Of a stretch of 64,000 nt of DNA, positions 19,701-28,255 are shown piece by piece. Position 1 is the stretch's first letter, and every line of letters begins with the position of its first letter. The notes beneath the pieces are model-generated. The model saw nothing but the letters and a program-made list of their open reading frames with translations. It was not told the DNA's origin and did no database searches. The position numbers and the translations under genes were made by a program. The stretch comes from Rosettibacter firmus (GTDB taxonomy: Bacteria > Bacteroidota > Ignavibacteria > Ignavibacteriales > Melioribacteraceae), in NCBI RefSeq assembly GCF_036860695.1, contig NZ_JAYKGJ010000001.1, positions 682,001 to 746,000 of the forward strand, given 5' to 3'.

Positions 19701-20393
19701 AACAAGAATTGGAGTTTTAAAAAATGTAAATAGATCCTGATTATCTATACCAAACTTTTTTTCATTAACAAAGAAAGATTCAAGTGCAGAAATGATTTTT
19801 TTGTATAAATGTCTGTTCGAGAAATAATTTTCATCAAATAATTCAATAATATTTTTATTAGCTGGATTAAGATTAGCAAAGTAGAGAAGAATTAATTCTT
19901 CGAGAGTAATTTCCAGATTCGATTTACCTTCAGTGTAAGAATTCAGATAATCAATTACATTTATTTCGTTTTTGAAAACATTTAATGGTGGGAATAAATC
20001 CACAAATTCAAACAAAATCTTATTGAGTTCTTTTTCTCCTAATTCATTCTGGAGATAATCTAATGCTCTTTGATAGACACCTGGATTTACATGAAATTCA
20101 TATTGTCTGCATAAATAATGATAAATCTCATCAATTAAAGCAGATGCATTTAATTTCCCTGCCTGTATATGATCTTCTAATTTTCTTTTTGAATTTATTT
20201 TGTGAACAAATAATCTAACTGATTGAAAATCAACAAATATTACATTTCCTGTTATAGAAAATATTTCATCACTAAATTCATACTTTTTTCTAATTTCCTT
20301 CGCAATATGAAATTCATATTTTGGAAAAACTCTTTGTGAAAAAAATTCATCAGAGTAGTATTTGCATTTAATTTGAGTTAATTCTTTCTTCAT
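16707..20393 (-). CDS. Large alpha-amylase family (GH13) protein
   Basis: I start at the ATG at 20393 (1228 aa); two further codons upstream begin with TTG. The central third is a GH13 barrel: region I DMVPNHTG near residue 437, region II with the nucleophile, IIRFDAAM near 554, region III with the acid/base glutamate, LLAEAFW near 621, and region IV as FMSNPDEETA near 680. In region IV the usual NHD is NPD. The flanks are unusual: about 350 N-terminal residues and more than 400 C-terminal residues, mostly helical, with no domain I can name. No signal peptide is seen, so it is probably cytoplasmic and acts on storage glucan or maltodextrin, but substrate and reaction are unknown. Confidence 0.88.
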   Translation of the reverse strand: MKKELTQIKCKYYSDEFFSQRVFPKYEFHIAKEIRKKYEFSDEIFSITGNVIFVDFQSVRLFVHKINSKRKLEDHIQAGKLNASALIDEIYHYLCRQYEFHVNPGVYQRALDYLQNELGEKELNKILFEFVDLFPPLNVFKNEINVIDYLNSYTEGKSNLEITLEELILLYFANLNPANKNIIELFDENYFSNRHLYKKIISALESFFVNEKKFGIDNQDLFTFFKTPILVAPDNVEAQLDFIREKWGVLLDEKFIQKILRSKDFIKEEYGPVIGGGPPPLIPPQYKSKISDADLLTLGKSAYKYAYDITKDYEEPEQFTLDTDWMPNVIMIAKNTYVWLDQLSKKYQREIRRLDQIPDEELEQLSRWGFNALWLIGIWERSSASRKIKHLMGNIDATASAYSIYDYQIANDLGGEEAFQNLSSRAKKFGIRLASDMVPNHTGIFSKWIVEHPEYFIQTKQPPFPNYTFSGPDLSDDPSIQIRIEDGYWTRTDAAVVFERIDNRTGERIYIYHGNDGTKMPWNDTAQLNMLLPEVREAVIQKIFDVARKFPIIRFDAAMTLTKRHFSRLWYPEPGTGGDIPSRTDFSMTKEEFDKLFPVEFWREVVDRINAELPDTLLLAEAFWLLEGYFVRSLGMHRVYNSAFMNMLMREENEKFRDLITNTLEFEPEILKRYVNFMSNPDEETAIKQFGTDDKYFGVCTLMVTLPGLPLFAHGQIEGFIEKYGMEYQKAYYHETPNQYLIERHQKEIFPLMKKRYLFSNIENFWFYDFIDNFGHINENVFAFSNYVNEERVIVIYNNKFENTAGKIFRSTPKLISVNNKKEIYTKTLASALNLKRSKEYYYIYRDHVTNLEYLRSGFDFEIEGLYVELGAFKYAVYLDFREVYDEYGDWEKLYRRLKGVGVPNVARALIEMKLEPIHIAFENMFDDEILNNFIKACVSGDNEKLQESIRIKFIDKKYYRLLNIINSHLNLNQDIKPILKNFDKEIFALQKLNQILDLFFPVEEIPVNLELHKAIITNKERNYREDSIIFVLWLIVSNISLLFEDEGDVNKKNYINKILLDTPIRNVLKKLGRGEYDIYRSMLLINILQEIYSGVIELFCIRKTDYEESYSTRIELGCIEKLLQNENVKLFIGVNEYENIIYYSKENFEELLDWLLTLSILENLILILLEKNPQTKDDFEKLYPEIVELIKHAYQKYQKIKKLSDDSGYKLMTFIDSLKEISISSSN

Positions 20394-20543
20394 TATCAAA
20401 ATAATTACTTTTCTTTTTACAATATAACTAATTAAGTAATCTCATTAAAGAATATTTGAGCACGTTATCTTTTCCATATTTTATTTATTATCGTAAAAAT
20501 GTGATTATATTTAAATTCAACAGGATTAAGAAACCTGTACAAA

Positions 20544-20574
20544 TTGTGATTAGTTATACATTATAGTATATTTT
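20544..20574 (+). promoter_or_regulatory. Possible mutS promoter
   Basis: TTG is followed after 20 bases by TATATTTT, one mismatch from the TAnnTTTG -7 element. Transcription would begin near 20581, about 18 bases before the mutS ATG. The 200-base region between the divergent GH13 and mutS genes otherwise shows only AT-rich sequence. Confidence 0.35.
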
Positions 20575-20598
20575 TTTTAAAAAAAATTTACTTTTTCT

Positions 20599-23214
20599 AT
20601 GTCTATTACGCCATTAATGACACAGTATACAAGGATTAAAGAAAAGTATCCAGATACAATTTTGCTTTTCAGAGTAGGAGATTTCTTCGAAACATTTGAA
20701 GAAGATGCAAAAATTGCTTCGAAAGTTTTAGGAATTACACTAACAAAACGATCAAATGGAGCTGCAGAAAATGTGCCGCTTGCTGGATTTCCCCACCACG
20801 CTTTAGATACATACTTACCAAAACTGGTCCGTGCAGGTTATCGTGTTGCAGTTTGTGAACAACTGGAAGATCCAAAATTTGCTAAAGGCATTGTAAAACG
20901 AGATGTAATAGAAGTTGTAACTCCAGGTGTTGCTTTTTCAGATAAATTACTTGATCATAAAAAAAATAATTATCTTCTTTCAATTTATATTGAACATGAT
21001 ATTTGTGGACTGGCATTTTGTGATATCTCTACTGGAGAATTTCAAACATACGAAGTAAAAAAATCTGAATTGAGTAATCAATTTGGACTTATCAATCCAT
21101 CTGAAATTTTAATTTCAAAAAAATCCAAACAAGAATTAGAACCATTAATCAATAAATTTGCTCCAGGTGCAAGAATAACAAAATTGGATGACTGGATTTT
21201 TGATCATGATTATTGTTCCGAACTTTTAATGAATCACTTCAATATAAAAACATTGAAAGGTTTTGGCATTGAAAATATGACTGCAGCCATTTCAGCATCG
21301 GGAGCAGCTCTGAATTATTTAAGAGAAACTCAGAAAGCAAATCTTCCCCATATAAGTAAAATAAAACGTTACAATCCATCTGATTACATGATTCTCGATT
21401 ATTCAACTAAACGCAATCTTGAAATTTTGTTTACAATGCAAGAAGGAGAAAGAGAAGGTTCACTAATTTCTATACTCGATAGAACACAAACTGCTATGGG
21501 GGGAAGATTGCTAAAGAAATGGATTACTGCTCCTCTGCTTAAACTTGAGCCAATTCTTAAACGTCAGGAATGTGTTGAAGAATTTTTTAATAACAAAGTA
21601 CTTAGAAAAAATCTTCAAGAAGAATTAAAGGAAATTGGTGATTTAGAAAGATTGATTTCGAAGGTTTGCACAGGGAGAATTAATCCAAGAGAGATGATAA
21701 ATCTTAAAACATCACTAAAAAAAATTCCTTTAATAAAACAACTATTAGATCAAACAAAAGCAGAAACCTTAAGAACAATTAACAATAGATTGAACAGTCT
21801 TGAATGGTTGGTTGAAAAGATTGAAAAAGCAATTGTTGATGATCCACCAGCAACAATATCAGAAGGTGGAATTATTCGAAATGGATACAATCCCGAGCTT
21901 GATGAATTAAGACAAATATCAACTAATGCAAAAGATTGGATTTCAAACTTACAGAAAACCGAAAGAGAAAGAACAAAAATTCCATCACTTAAAGTAAGTT
22001 ACAATAAAGTATTTGGATACTACATTGAAATTAGTCACGCAAATAAAGATAAAGTCCCAGATAATTATATACGTAAACAAACACTTGTTAATTGTGAAAG
22101 ATATATTACTCCCGAACTTAAAGAGTATGAAGAAAAAGTTTTGCATGCACAGGAAAACATCTCAAAACTTGAATATGAATTGTTTGAGCAGATAAGACAG
22201 GCAGCTGCTTCTGCAGTAGAAGAAATTCAGGAAAATGCACAATTAATTGCCATGCTCGATTGTTTTCAGTCGTTAGCAGATTGTGCTGATGATTATAATT
22301 ATGTTAAACCAATAATTGATGAATCTGATGTAATTGAAATTATAGATGGTAGACATCCTGTAGTTGAAAGAATTTTACCACCAGGAGAAAAATTCACACC
22401 AAATAGCTGTAAACTTTCTACTTCGGAAAATCAAATTATAATTTTAACTGGACCAAACATGTCTGGTAAATCAGTTTATCTTCGTCAGATTGGATTAATA
22501 GTATTGCTTGCACAAATTGGTTCTTTTGTTCCTGCTAAAGAAGCAAGAATTGGTCTTGTAGATAGAATCTTCACACGCGTAGGTGCAAGTGATAATATTG
22601 CTTCTGGCGAAAGTACATTCCTTGTAGAAATGCAAGAAGCAGCAAACATACTGAACAATGCTACCAGCAAAAGTTTAATTTTACTTGATGAAATTGGAAG
22701 AGGTACAAGCACATTCGATGGAATTTCAATAGCCTGGGCAATTACAGAATATCTTCACGATCATCCTGATATTAATGCAAAAACACTTTTTGCTACTCAT
22801 TATCATGAACTAAATGAAATGGCTCAATTGTTTCCAAGAATAAAAAACTATAAAGTTGAAGTTCGCGAATATGGAGACAAAGTTATATTTCTACACAAAG
22901 TAACTCCAGGAAGTGCTGATCACAGTTATGGAATTCAGGTTGCACAGATGGCAGGATTACCTGAGTTTGTAACAAAAAGAGCAAAACAAATTTTAGAAAA
23001 TCTTGAAAGCAAAGAATTAACTCCATACGAAGTTAAAAAAGCCAAGCTTGCCAAAATGAAATATCAGGATAGTTATCAAATAAATTTATTTGAAATGAAA
23101 GATGAAGAATTAAGAAAGGAGCTTTCTGATATTCAAATAGAAAAAATAACTCCTCTCGAAGCACTTAATAAATTAAACGAACTAAAAAAGAAAATAGATG
23201 AGAAAAAAGATTAA
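20599..23214 (+). CDS. mutS: DNA mismatch repair protein MutS
   Basis: Recognises mismatches and small loops and signals to MutL. The 871-residue protein has the N-terminal mismatch-reading motif GDFFETF (Phe-x-Glu) near residue 30, the connector, core and clamp domains, Walker A LTGPNMSGKSVYLRQ near residue 617 and ILLDEIGRGTSTFDG as Walker B with signature. The C-terminal helix-turn-helix region is present and ends in ALNKLNELKKKI. Length is normal. Its last codons overlap the next gene by 17 bases. Confidence 0.98.
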   Translation: MSITPLMTQYTRIKEKYPDTILLFRVGDFFETFEEDAKIASKVLGITLTKRSNGAAENVPLAGFPHHALDTYLPKLVRAGYRVAVCEQLEDPKFAKGIVKRDVIEVVTPGVAFSDKLLDHKKNNYLLSIYIEHDICGLAFCDISTGEFQTYEVKKSELSNQFGLINPSEILISKKSKQELEPLINKFAPGARITKLDDWIFDHDYCSELLMNHFNIKTLKGFGIENMTAAISASGAALNYLRETQKANLPHISKIKRYNPSDYMILDYSTKRNLEILFTMQEGEREGSLISILDRTQTAMGGRLLKKWITAPLLKLEPILKRQECVEEFFNNKVLRKNLQEELKEIGDLERLISKVCTGRINPREMINLKTSLKKIPLIKQLLDQTKAETLRTINNRLNSLEWLVEKIEKAIVDDPPATISEGGIIRNGYNPELDELRQISTNAKDWISNLQKTERERTKIPSLKVSYNKVFGYYIEISHANKDKVPDNYIRKQTLVNCERYITPELKEYEEKVLHAQENISKLEYELFEQIRQAAASAVEEIQENAQLIAMLDCFQSLADCADDYNYVKPIIDESDVIEIIDGRHPVVERILPPGEKFTPNSCKLSTSENQIIILTGPNMSGKSVYLRQIGLIVLLAQIGSFVPAKEARIGLVDRIFTRVGASDNIASGESTFLVEMQEAANILNNATSKSLILLDEIGRGTSTFDGISIAWAITEYLHDHPDINAKTLFATHYHELNEMAQLFPRIKNYKVEVREYGDKVIFLHKVTPGSADHSYGIQVAQMAGLPEFVTKRAKQILENLESKELTPYEVKKAKLAKMKYQDSYQINLFEMKDEELRKELSDIQIEKITPLEALNKLNELKKKIDEKKD

Positions 23215-23827
23215 TACGAAAAAAATGTTGCATTCAGTATTAATAGTTTTAGCTCTGGTTTCATGTGAAAGAAAATATACACAGGCAGAATTAGATTATA
23301 TAAAAGAAATTGAAAAAATTCGCAAAGAAAAAAATATTTTTATGAGAGATGATCCTTCATCGCCTTTTAATTATAAAGGGAAAATAGAATTCCATGAGTT
23401 GAATTATTTTGATGTTAATCCAGATTTTGTTTTCAAAAGTAAATTGTATGAATATTCAACCAAAGATACAATCACGATATTTGGAACAAAAGGTGAACCA
23501 AGAAAAGCTGTAAGATATGGATATGTAATTATCAATTATAAAAGTAATAATTATAAAATAAATGTTTATGAAAGTTATTCTAAAAACGGCGATAAATATT
23601 ACACAATCTGGTTTACAGATAAAACCACAAACAAAGAATCTTATGGCGTAGGAAGATATCTTGATTTTGAGAAACAAGAAAATCCAGATTATATTTATAC
23701 TGTTGATTTTAATTTAGCTTATAATCCATATTGTGCATATAATTCAAATTATTCATGTGCAATTCCAACAAAAGAAGATTTTATACCAATTGAAATAAAA
23801 GCAGGTGAAAAAAAATTTCATAATTAG
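23198..23827 (+). CDS. DUF1684 lipoprotein
   Basis: The 209-residue protein begins with a lipoprotein signal: basic MRKKINTKK, a hydrophobic stretch, then a lipobox ending ALVSC near residue 23. The body has the DUF1684 hallmarks: DDPSSPF near the N-terminus, DTITIFGTKGEPR, and the C-terminal signature FNLAYNPYCAYNSNYSC with AIPTKEDFIPIEIKAGEK. The function of this family is unknown. It overlaps mutS by 17 bases; a later in-frame ATG exists nine codons in, but the first start gives the better signal peptide. Confidence 0.88.
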   Translation: MRKKINTKKMLHSVLIVLALVSCERKYTQAELDYIKEIEKIRKEKNIFMRDDPSSPFNYKGKIEFHELNYFDVNPDFVFKSKLYEYSTKDTITIFGTKGEPRKAVRYGYVIINYKSNNYKINVYESYSKNGDKYYTIWFTDKTTNKESYGVGRYLDFEKQENPDYIYTVDFNLAYNPYCAYNSNYSCAIPTKEDFIPIEIKAGEKKFHN

Positions 23828-23841
23828 AAAGGAGTTAAAAA

Positions 23842-24855
23842 GTGGTAGTAATTCTCGAAAAACATGCAACACCAGAACAAATTGAAAATGTTATAAAACA
23901 TCTTGAAGCATATGGCTTTCAGGTACACAAATCGGTTGGAGCCGAAAGAACAATTTTAGGTGCAATCGGTGTCAAACCAAATTTTGATATTAGAAACATC
24001 AGTATACTTGATGGTGTGGAAGAAGTATATCGAATAACCACACCATATAAATTAGCAAGTAGAAGTTTTAAAGAAGAAAATACAATCATAAAAATAAAAG
24101 ATATTGAGATTGGTGGTAATAAAGTTGTGATGATGGCTGGTCCCTGTTCAGTTGAAAGTGAAGATCAAATATTTAGACTTGCAAAAATAGTAGCAGAATC
24201 TGGTGCAAAAATACTTAGAGGAGGTGCATTTAAACCAAGAACTTCCCCATACTCTTTTCAAGGTCTGGGCGAAGAGGGACTCAAATTAATGAGAGCAGCA
24301 GCTGATGAATACAATCTTCTTGTAATTACCGAAGTAATGCAAATCAGTCACATCGAATTGATTGAACCTTATACTGATATATTTCAGGTTGGTGCAAGAA
24401 ATATGCAGAACTTCCCATTACTAAAAGAATTAGGAAATGTAAATAAACCTGTTATGTTAAAAAGAGGAATTGCAGCTACAATAGAAGAATGGTTAATGTC
24501 TGCAGAATACATTTTGAGTGGTGGAAATAATAATGTAATGTTATGCGAAAGAGGCATCAGAACATTTGAAAATTATACAAGAAATACATTTGATTTATCT
24601 GCAATACCTGTTGTTCATAAAAAAAGTCATTTACCTGTTATAGCCGATCCATCTCATGCAACAGGAATGAGAGATCAGGTACCTCCAATGGCTCGAGCTG
24701 CCGTAGCTGCAGGTGCCGATGGATTAATGATTGAAATTCATGATGATCCGGAAAATGCATTATCTGATGGTCCACAGGCATTGTATCCAGAAACTTTTTT
24801 AAATCTTATGAAAGAATTAAAATTAATTGCACAAGCAATAGGCAGGGATCTATAA
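23842..24855 (+). CDS. aroF: 3-deoxy-7-phosphoheptulonate synthase (DAHP synthase)
   Basis: First enzyme of the shikimate pathway, joining phosphoenolpyruvate and erythrose 4-phosphate. It starts at GTG behind a strong AAAGGAGT Shine-Dalgarno. Residues 1-70 form the ferredoxin-like/ACT-like regulatory domain typical of type I-beta enzymes. The catalytic barrel follows with [33 protein letters not shown] and [10 protein letters not shown]. At 337 aa no chorismate mutase domain is fused. The stop is directly followed by the start codon of the prephenate dehydrogenase gene, so the two form a pair for aromatic amino acid synthesis. Confidence 0.95.
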   Translation: MVVILEKHATPEQIENVIKHLEAYGFQVHKSVGAERTILGAIGVKPNFDIRNISILDGVEEVYRITTPYKLASRSFKEENTIIKIKDIEIGGNKVVMMAGPCSVESEDQIFRLAKIVAESGAKILRGGAFKPRTSPYSFQGLGEEGLKLMRAAADEYNLLVITEVMQISHIELIEPYTDIFQVGARNMQNFPLLKELGNVNKPVMLKRGIAATIEEWLMSAEYILSGGNNNVMLCERGIRTFENYTRNTFDLSAIPVVHKKSHLPVIADPSHATGMRDQVPPMARAAVAAGADGLMIEIHDDPENALSDGPQALYPETFLNLMKELKLIAQAIGRDL

Positions 24856-25938
24856 TTGGAAATAAAAAAAATATCAATACTTGGTTTAGGATTAATTGGT
24901 GGTTCTCTAGCAAAAGCTCTTAAAAGAGTAAATCCCGGTTTTTATATTTCGGCTTATGATCGACCAAATATTCTTCGACTTGCTACAGAAGACCAGGTTA
25001 TTGATAGCCAATTAAATTCCATTAACGAAGCCCTTGATTCAGATTTGATATTCCTGTGCTTTCCGGTTGAAACATCAATTGAAACTTTTAAGCAACTATT
25101 ACCAAAATTAAAAGAGAATCAAATTATAACAGATGTGTGTGGAGTAAAAGAAATATTTCATCAGATATGGCAGGAAAATAACTCAAAAGGATTTTATATC
25201 GGTGGTCATCCAATGACTGGAAAAGAAAAAAGTGGTTATGAAAATTCCGAATCCACACTCTTTGAAAATTGTATTTATATTTTAAGTGATAATGCACAAG
25301 ACTTTTTATTTATCCAGAAGTTTACAGATATAATTCATCAAATTGGTGCAAGAATAACTTTTCTAAATCCCAAAATACACGATATTATTGTGGCTGCTGT
25401 AAGTCATCTACCTCAATTAGTAGCTGTCTCGTTAATTAATTCTGCTGCATTAAAAGATGGTGATATAAATTTCTTTGACTATGCAGCAGGTGGCTTTAGA
25501 GATATGACAAGAATTGCTTCGAGTGATTTTACAATATGGGAATCTATAATTAAACTCAACAATAAAAACATTCTTCAAGCAATTGATAATTTTATATTTG
25601 ACTTAGAAGAAATTAAAAAATCAATTATTAAAAACGACCTTAAAAAGATTGCTCAAAAATTTGAAAGTGCAAGAAATAAACGAGATGAAATTCCCAAAAA
25701 CACAAAAGGATTTTTATCCCCTCTTCATGATATATTTGTATTCGTTAAAGATGAACCTGGTGTTTTAAGCAAAATTACTACTGCATTATTTCATGCTGGA
25801 ATTAATATTAAAGACATAGAATTGCTTAAAATTCGTGAAGGTACTGGTGGAACTTTTAGAATATCATTTGAAACAAAAGATGCTGCAGATAAAGCAAAAG
25901 AAATTATGGAAACGCTGGGATTTACAACAAGAATATGA
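24856..25938 (+). CDS. tyrA: Prephenate dehydrogenase with C-terminal ACT domain
   Basis: Oxidises prephenate to 4-hydroxyphenylpyruvate with NAD, toward tyrosine. It begins with TTG immediately after the DAHP synthase stop, with no spacer. The NAD-binding motif ILGLGLIGGSLAKAL is at residues 8-22. GGHPMTGKEKSGYENS and AAVSHLPQLVAVSL are the conserved substrate-domain segments. An ACT domain fills the end (from about residue 292, FVKDEPGVLSKITTALFHAG), which suggests feedback control by an amino acid. Motifs and 360-aa length are standard. Confidence 0.94.
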   Translation: MEIKKISILGLGLIGGSLAKALKRVNPGFYISAYDRPNILRLATEDQVIDSQLNSINEALDSDLIFLCFPVETSIETFKQLLPKLKENQIITDVCGVKEIFHQIWQENNSKGFYIGGHPMTGKEKSGYENSESTLFENCIYILSDNAQDFLFIQKFTDIIHQIGARITFLNPKIHDIIVAAVSHLPQLVAVSLINSAALKDGDINFFDYAAGGFRDMTRIASSDFTIWESIIKLNNKNILQAIDNFIFDLEEIKKSIIKNDLKKIAQKFESARNKRDEIPKNTKGFLSPLHDIFVFVKDEPGVLSKITTALFHAGINIKDIELLKIREGTGGTFRISFETKDAADKAKEIMETLGFTTRI

Positions 25939-25968
25939 ATTAATAATGAAAATAATTTTCTAATTAAC

Positions 25969-25976
25969 TATTTTTG
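25969..25976 (+). promoter_or_regulatory. Possible -7 element upstream of efp
   Basis: TATTTTTG matches TAnnTTTG exactly and lies 30 bases before the efp start codon, in the gap after tyrA. No convincing -33 TTTG is seen at the right distance, so this is a weak call. Confidence 0.3.
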
Positions 25977-26006
25977 TGCCGCATTTTTAAGTATAAGGAG
26001 AAACTA

Positions 26007-26570
26007 ATGGCAACAACATCAGACTTCAGACCAGGAATGGTTATTAGATGGAATAACGAATTATGGACAATTGTAGAATTTCAACACGTTAACCCTGGTA
26101 ACTGGCGTGCATTTGTACGAACAAAACTCAAAAATATGAAGACAGGTCGTGTTCTTGAAAATAGATTTCGTGCTGGTGAATCTGTTGACGAAGTAAGAGT
26201 TGAAAGAAGACAATTTCAATACCTTTATAGAGATGGTGCAGATTATGTTGTTATGGATAATGAAACTTTTGAACAAATGAATATTTCACCAGACTTAATT
26301 GGTGAAGGACAAAAATTCTTAAAAGAAAATACTGTAATTGATATATTATTTGATGATACCCGTATTGTTGCTATAGAACTTCCAATATTTGTTACACTTG
26401 AAGTAACACAAACAGAACCAGGTGTTAAAGGTGATACAGTATCAAATGTACTCAAACCTGCAACACTTGAAACTGGAGCAGTTGTAAATGTACCGCTTTT
26501 TATTAATGAAGGTGATAAAATAAAAATTGATACTCGAACTGGTGAATATGTTGAAAGAGTAAAAGAGTAA
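26007..26570 (+). CDS. efp: Elongation factor P
   Basis: Helps ribosomes through polyproline stretches. I choose the ATG at 26007, preceded by AAGGAG seven bases upstream, giving 187 aa and the family N-terminus MATTSDFRPGMVIRWNNELW; the frame extends upstream to a TTG, which is not needed. All three beta-barrel domains are present. At the tip loop the sequence is VNPGNWRAFVRTKL. The residue aligned with the modified Lys34 of E. coli EF-P (PGKGQA) is Asn32, followed by Trp and Arg, so lysylation by EpmA or rhamnosylation as in EarP systems is not expected at that position. Confidence 0.95.
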   Translation: MATTSDFRPGMVIRWNNELWTIVEFQHVNPGNWRAFVRTKLKNMKTGRVLENRFRAGESVDEVRVERRQFQYLYRDGADYVVMDNETFEQMNISPDLIGEGQKFLKENTVIDILFDDTRIVAIELPIFVTLEVTQTEPGVKGDTVSNVLKPATLETGAVVNVPLFINEGDKIKIDTRTGEYVERVKE

Positions 26571-26576
26571 TTGACT

Positions 26577-27266
26577 TTATTTAGTAGCTATTACAACCTG
26601 TACCAATCGAAATGTGAGATAGTATTTTTCTATATTATTAAAACCACAATCTTTCAAAAGTTTTACTAAATCAATTTTATTTTCAAAATCACCAACGGAT
26701 TCTGGTAAATACCTGTAAGCTTCTTTGTCTTTAGAAATAATTTTACCGATAAATGGAAGAAGATTATTAAAATAAAAAAGATAAATTTTTTTGATAACAG
26801 GATTAGAAGGAAGACTAAATTCTAAAATTGTAAGACATCCATTTGATTTTAATGTTCTATAAAATGAAATAAAACTTTCTCTTATATCATAAAAATTACG
26901 CACACCAAAAGCTACAATTATATTAGTAAAAGTACCTTCCTTAAATGGTAAATTTTCAGCACTACATTGAACCAATCTTCCATGACTCCACTTAGCTTTT
27001 TCTTTAAAAAGTTTTAACATATTGATAGAAAAATCTGCTCCAAAGATATTTTTAACTCCAGATTCTTTAGCTTTAATTGCAAAATCGCCAGTACCACAAG
27101 CTACATCCAGAAGAATCGATTCTGAATTTAATCTGCTTAGCTTTATTGCTTTTTTACGCCAGTAGTAATCAACTCCAAAACTCAAAAGGTGATTTAAGAA
27201 ATCATATCGATGAGAAATTGCATCAAATATTCTTTTAACTTTATTTTTCTTTTGAAATGAATCCAT
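26577..27266 (-). CDS. ubiE: Demethylmenaquinone methyltransferase (MenG/UbiE)
   Basis: SAM-dependent methylation that finishes menaquinone synthesis. I choose the ATG at 27266 (229 aa, MDSFQKKNKVKRIFDAISHRYDFLN); the frame also opens at a TTG at 27293 that overlaps the upstream gene. Class I methyltransferase motif I is LLDVACGTGDFAI, and the family segments VAFGVRNFYD and LEFSLP are present. Length is normal. It converges with efp, 6 bases between stops, without an obvious terminator. The enzyme implies a menaquinone pool, which the cytochrome b and NrfD-type proteins elsewhere in the window could use. Confidence 0.93.
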   Translation of the reverse strand: MDSFQKKNKVKRIFDAISHRYDFLNHLLSFGVDYYWRKKAIKLSRLNSESILLDVACGTGDFAIKAKESGVKNIFGADFSINMLKLFKEKAKWSHGRLVQCSAENLPFKEGTFTNIIVAFGVRNFYDIRESFISFYRTLKSNGCLTILEFSLPSNPVIKKIYLFYFNNLLPFIGKIISKDKEAYRYLPESVGDFENKIDLVKLLKDCGFNNIEKYYLTFRLVQVVIATK

Positions 27267-27283
27267 CTTAATAATCTCGATTA

Positions 27284-28231
27284 TTAAAACCAACTATTCT
27301 CTCTAAAACCCTCACTTACACTAATCCACCAGTTATATATATATTTTCCGCTCCATAATGTAAGTAGCATAAAAATAAAACCACCAATTAAATCAACTAC
27401 ATAGTGATATCTCAAATAAACAGTTGCAAAGATTAATAGTATTCCATCAACAATAAAAAAATATTTCATTCTACTTTTGAATTTTATAGAAAGAATCATA
27501 ACAAGCAAAGTCATTTGTGTATGTCCACTTGGAAAAACATCTCTCTGTACGAATTTTGCAGGATCTATAGCCCCCTTTGGAATTGATTCTCCCAAGTTGA
27601 TTACTTCTCTTAAAAAGTTTGTTAGAAATATTCCTGGTAATTCAATTTCTTTACTATCAAAATTATGTAGTGTAAATCTTGGACCTATGGCTGGCACTAA
27701 AATATAACCTATGTATGAAAGTATAAAACCATAAACGATAATAAAAACAGAATAATCAAGCTCTTTAAATTTTCCTGTAAGTATAAAATCCACTCCAAGT
27801 ATAATTGGCAGAAAGAAAAAAGTGGAATATGCAATTTGAAGTAATTCGGTTAAATAAGGATTGGCAATCTTGTATAATTCATAAGTGGGATCTGTTTTGA
27901 AAATCATTCTATCTATTTTGATAAGAATATCATCATAAATAACTCCACGTATAGGATCGATGATATAATAAAGTTCTTTAAAGAAAATTAATATAAGCGG
28001 AACAAGATACCAGTAATGAAAATGTTTCCAGACAATGCTATTCCCTTTCCGATCTTTGTAAGAAATAAAAATAACATATGAAATGATCAAAATGTTGATA
28101 ACTAAATTTCCTTTCCAGTGATTTATTTTTCCGATGTAGATAATATTAAGAGCTGATAAGAATAAACAAAAAAGAACCACAATGAAATCTGTGGGCGTAA
28201 TATTCAGCTTAACTTTATGAGAGTCTTTCAT
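27284..28231 (-). CDS. PAP2-family membrane phosphatase/transferase
   Basis: Integral membrane protein with seven or so hydrophobic segments. I take the ATG at 28231 (315 aa); two more codons upstream begin at TTG. The phosphatase signature is split over FPSGHTQMTLLVMIL and RYHYVVDLIGGFIF, where the histidines of PSGHT and of the second motif form the active site. Layout resembles the inositolphosphorylceramide synthase/AUR1-like branch of PAP2 proteins more than soluble phosphatases, so a lipid phosphate substrate is likely. It lies between rsmA and ubiE on the same strand; no direct pathway link is evident. Confidence 0.82.
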   Translation of the reverse strand: MKDSHKVKLNITPTDFIVVLFCLFLSALNIIYIGKINHWKGNLVINILIISYVIFISYKDRKGNSIVWKHFHYWYLVPLILIFFKELYYIIDPIRGVIYDDILIKIDRMIFKTDPTYELYKIANPYLTELLQIAYSTFFFLPIILGVDFILTGKFKELDYSVFIIVYGFILSYIGYILVPAIGPRFTLHNFDSKEIELPGIFLTNFLREVINLGESIPKGAIDPAKFVQRDVFPSGHTQMTLLVMILSIKFKSRMKYFFIVDGILLIFATVYLRYHYVVDLIGGFIFMLLTLWSGKYIYNWWISVSEGFRENSWF

Positions 28232-28255
28232 GAACAATATTTTTAGTGAATTATT

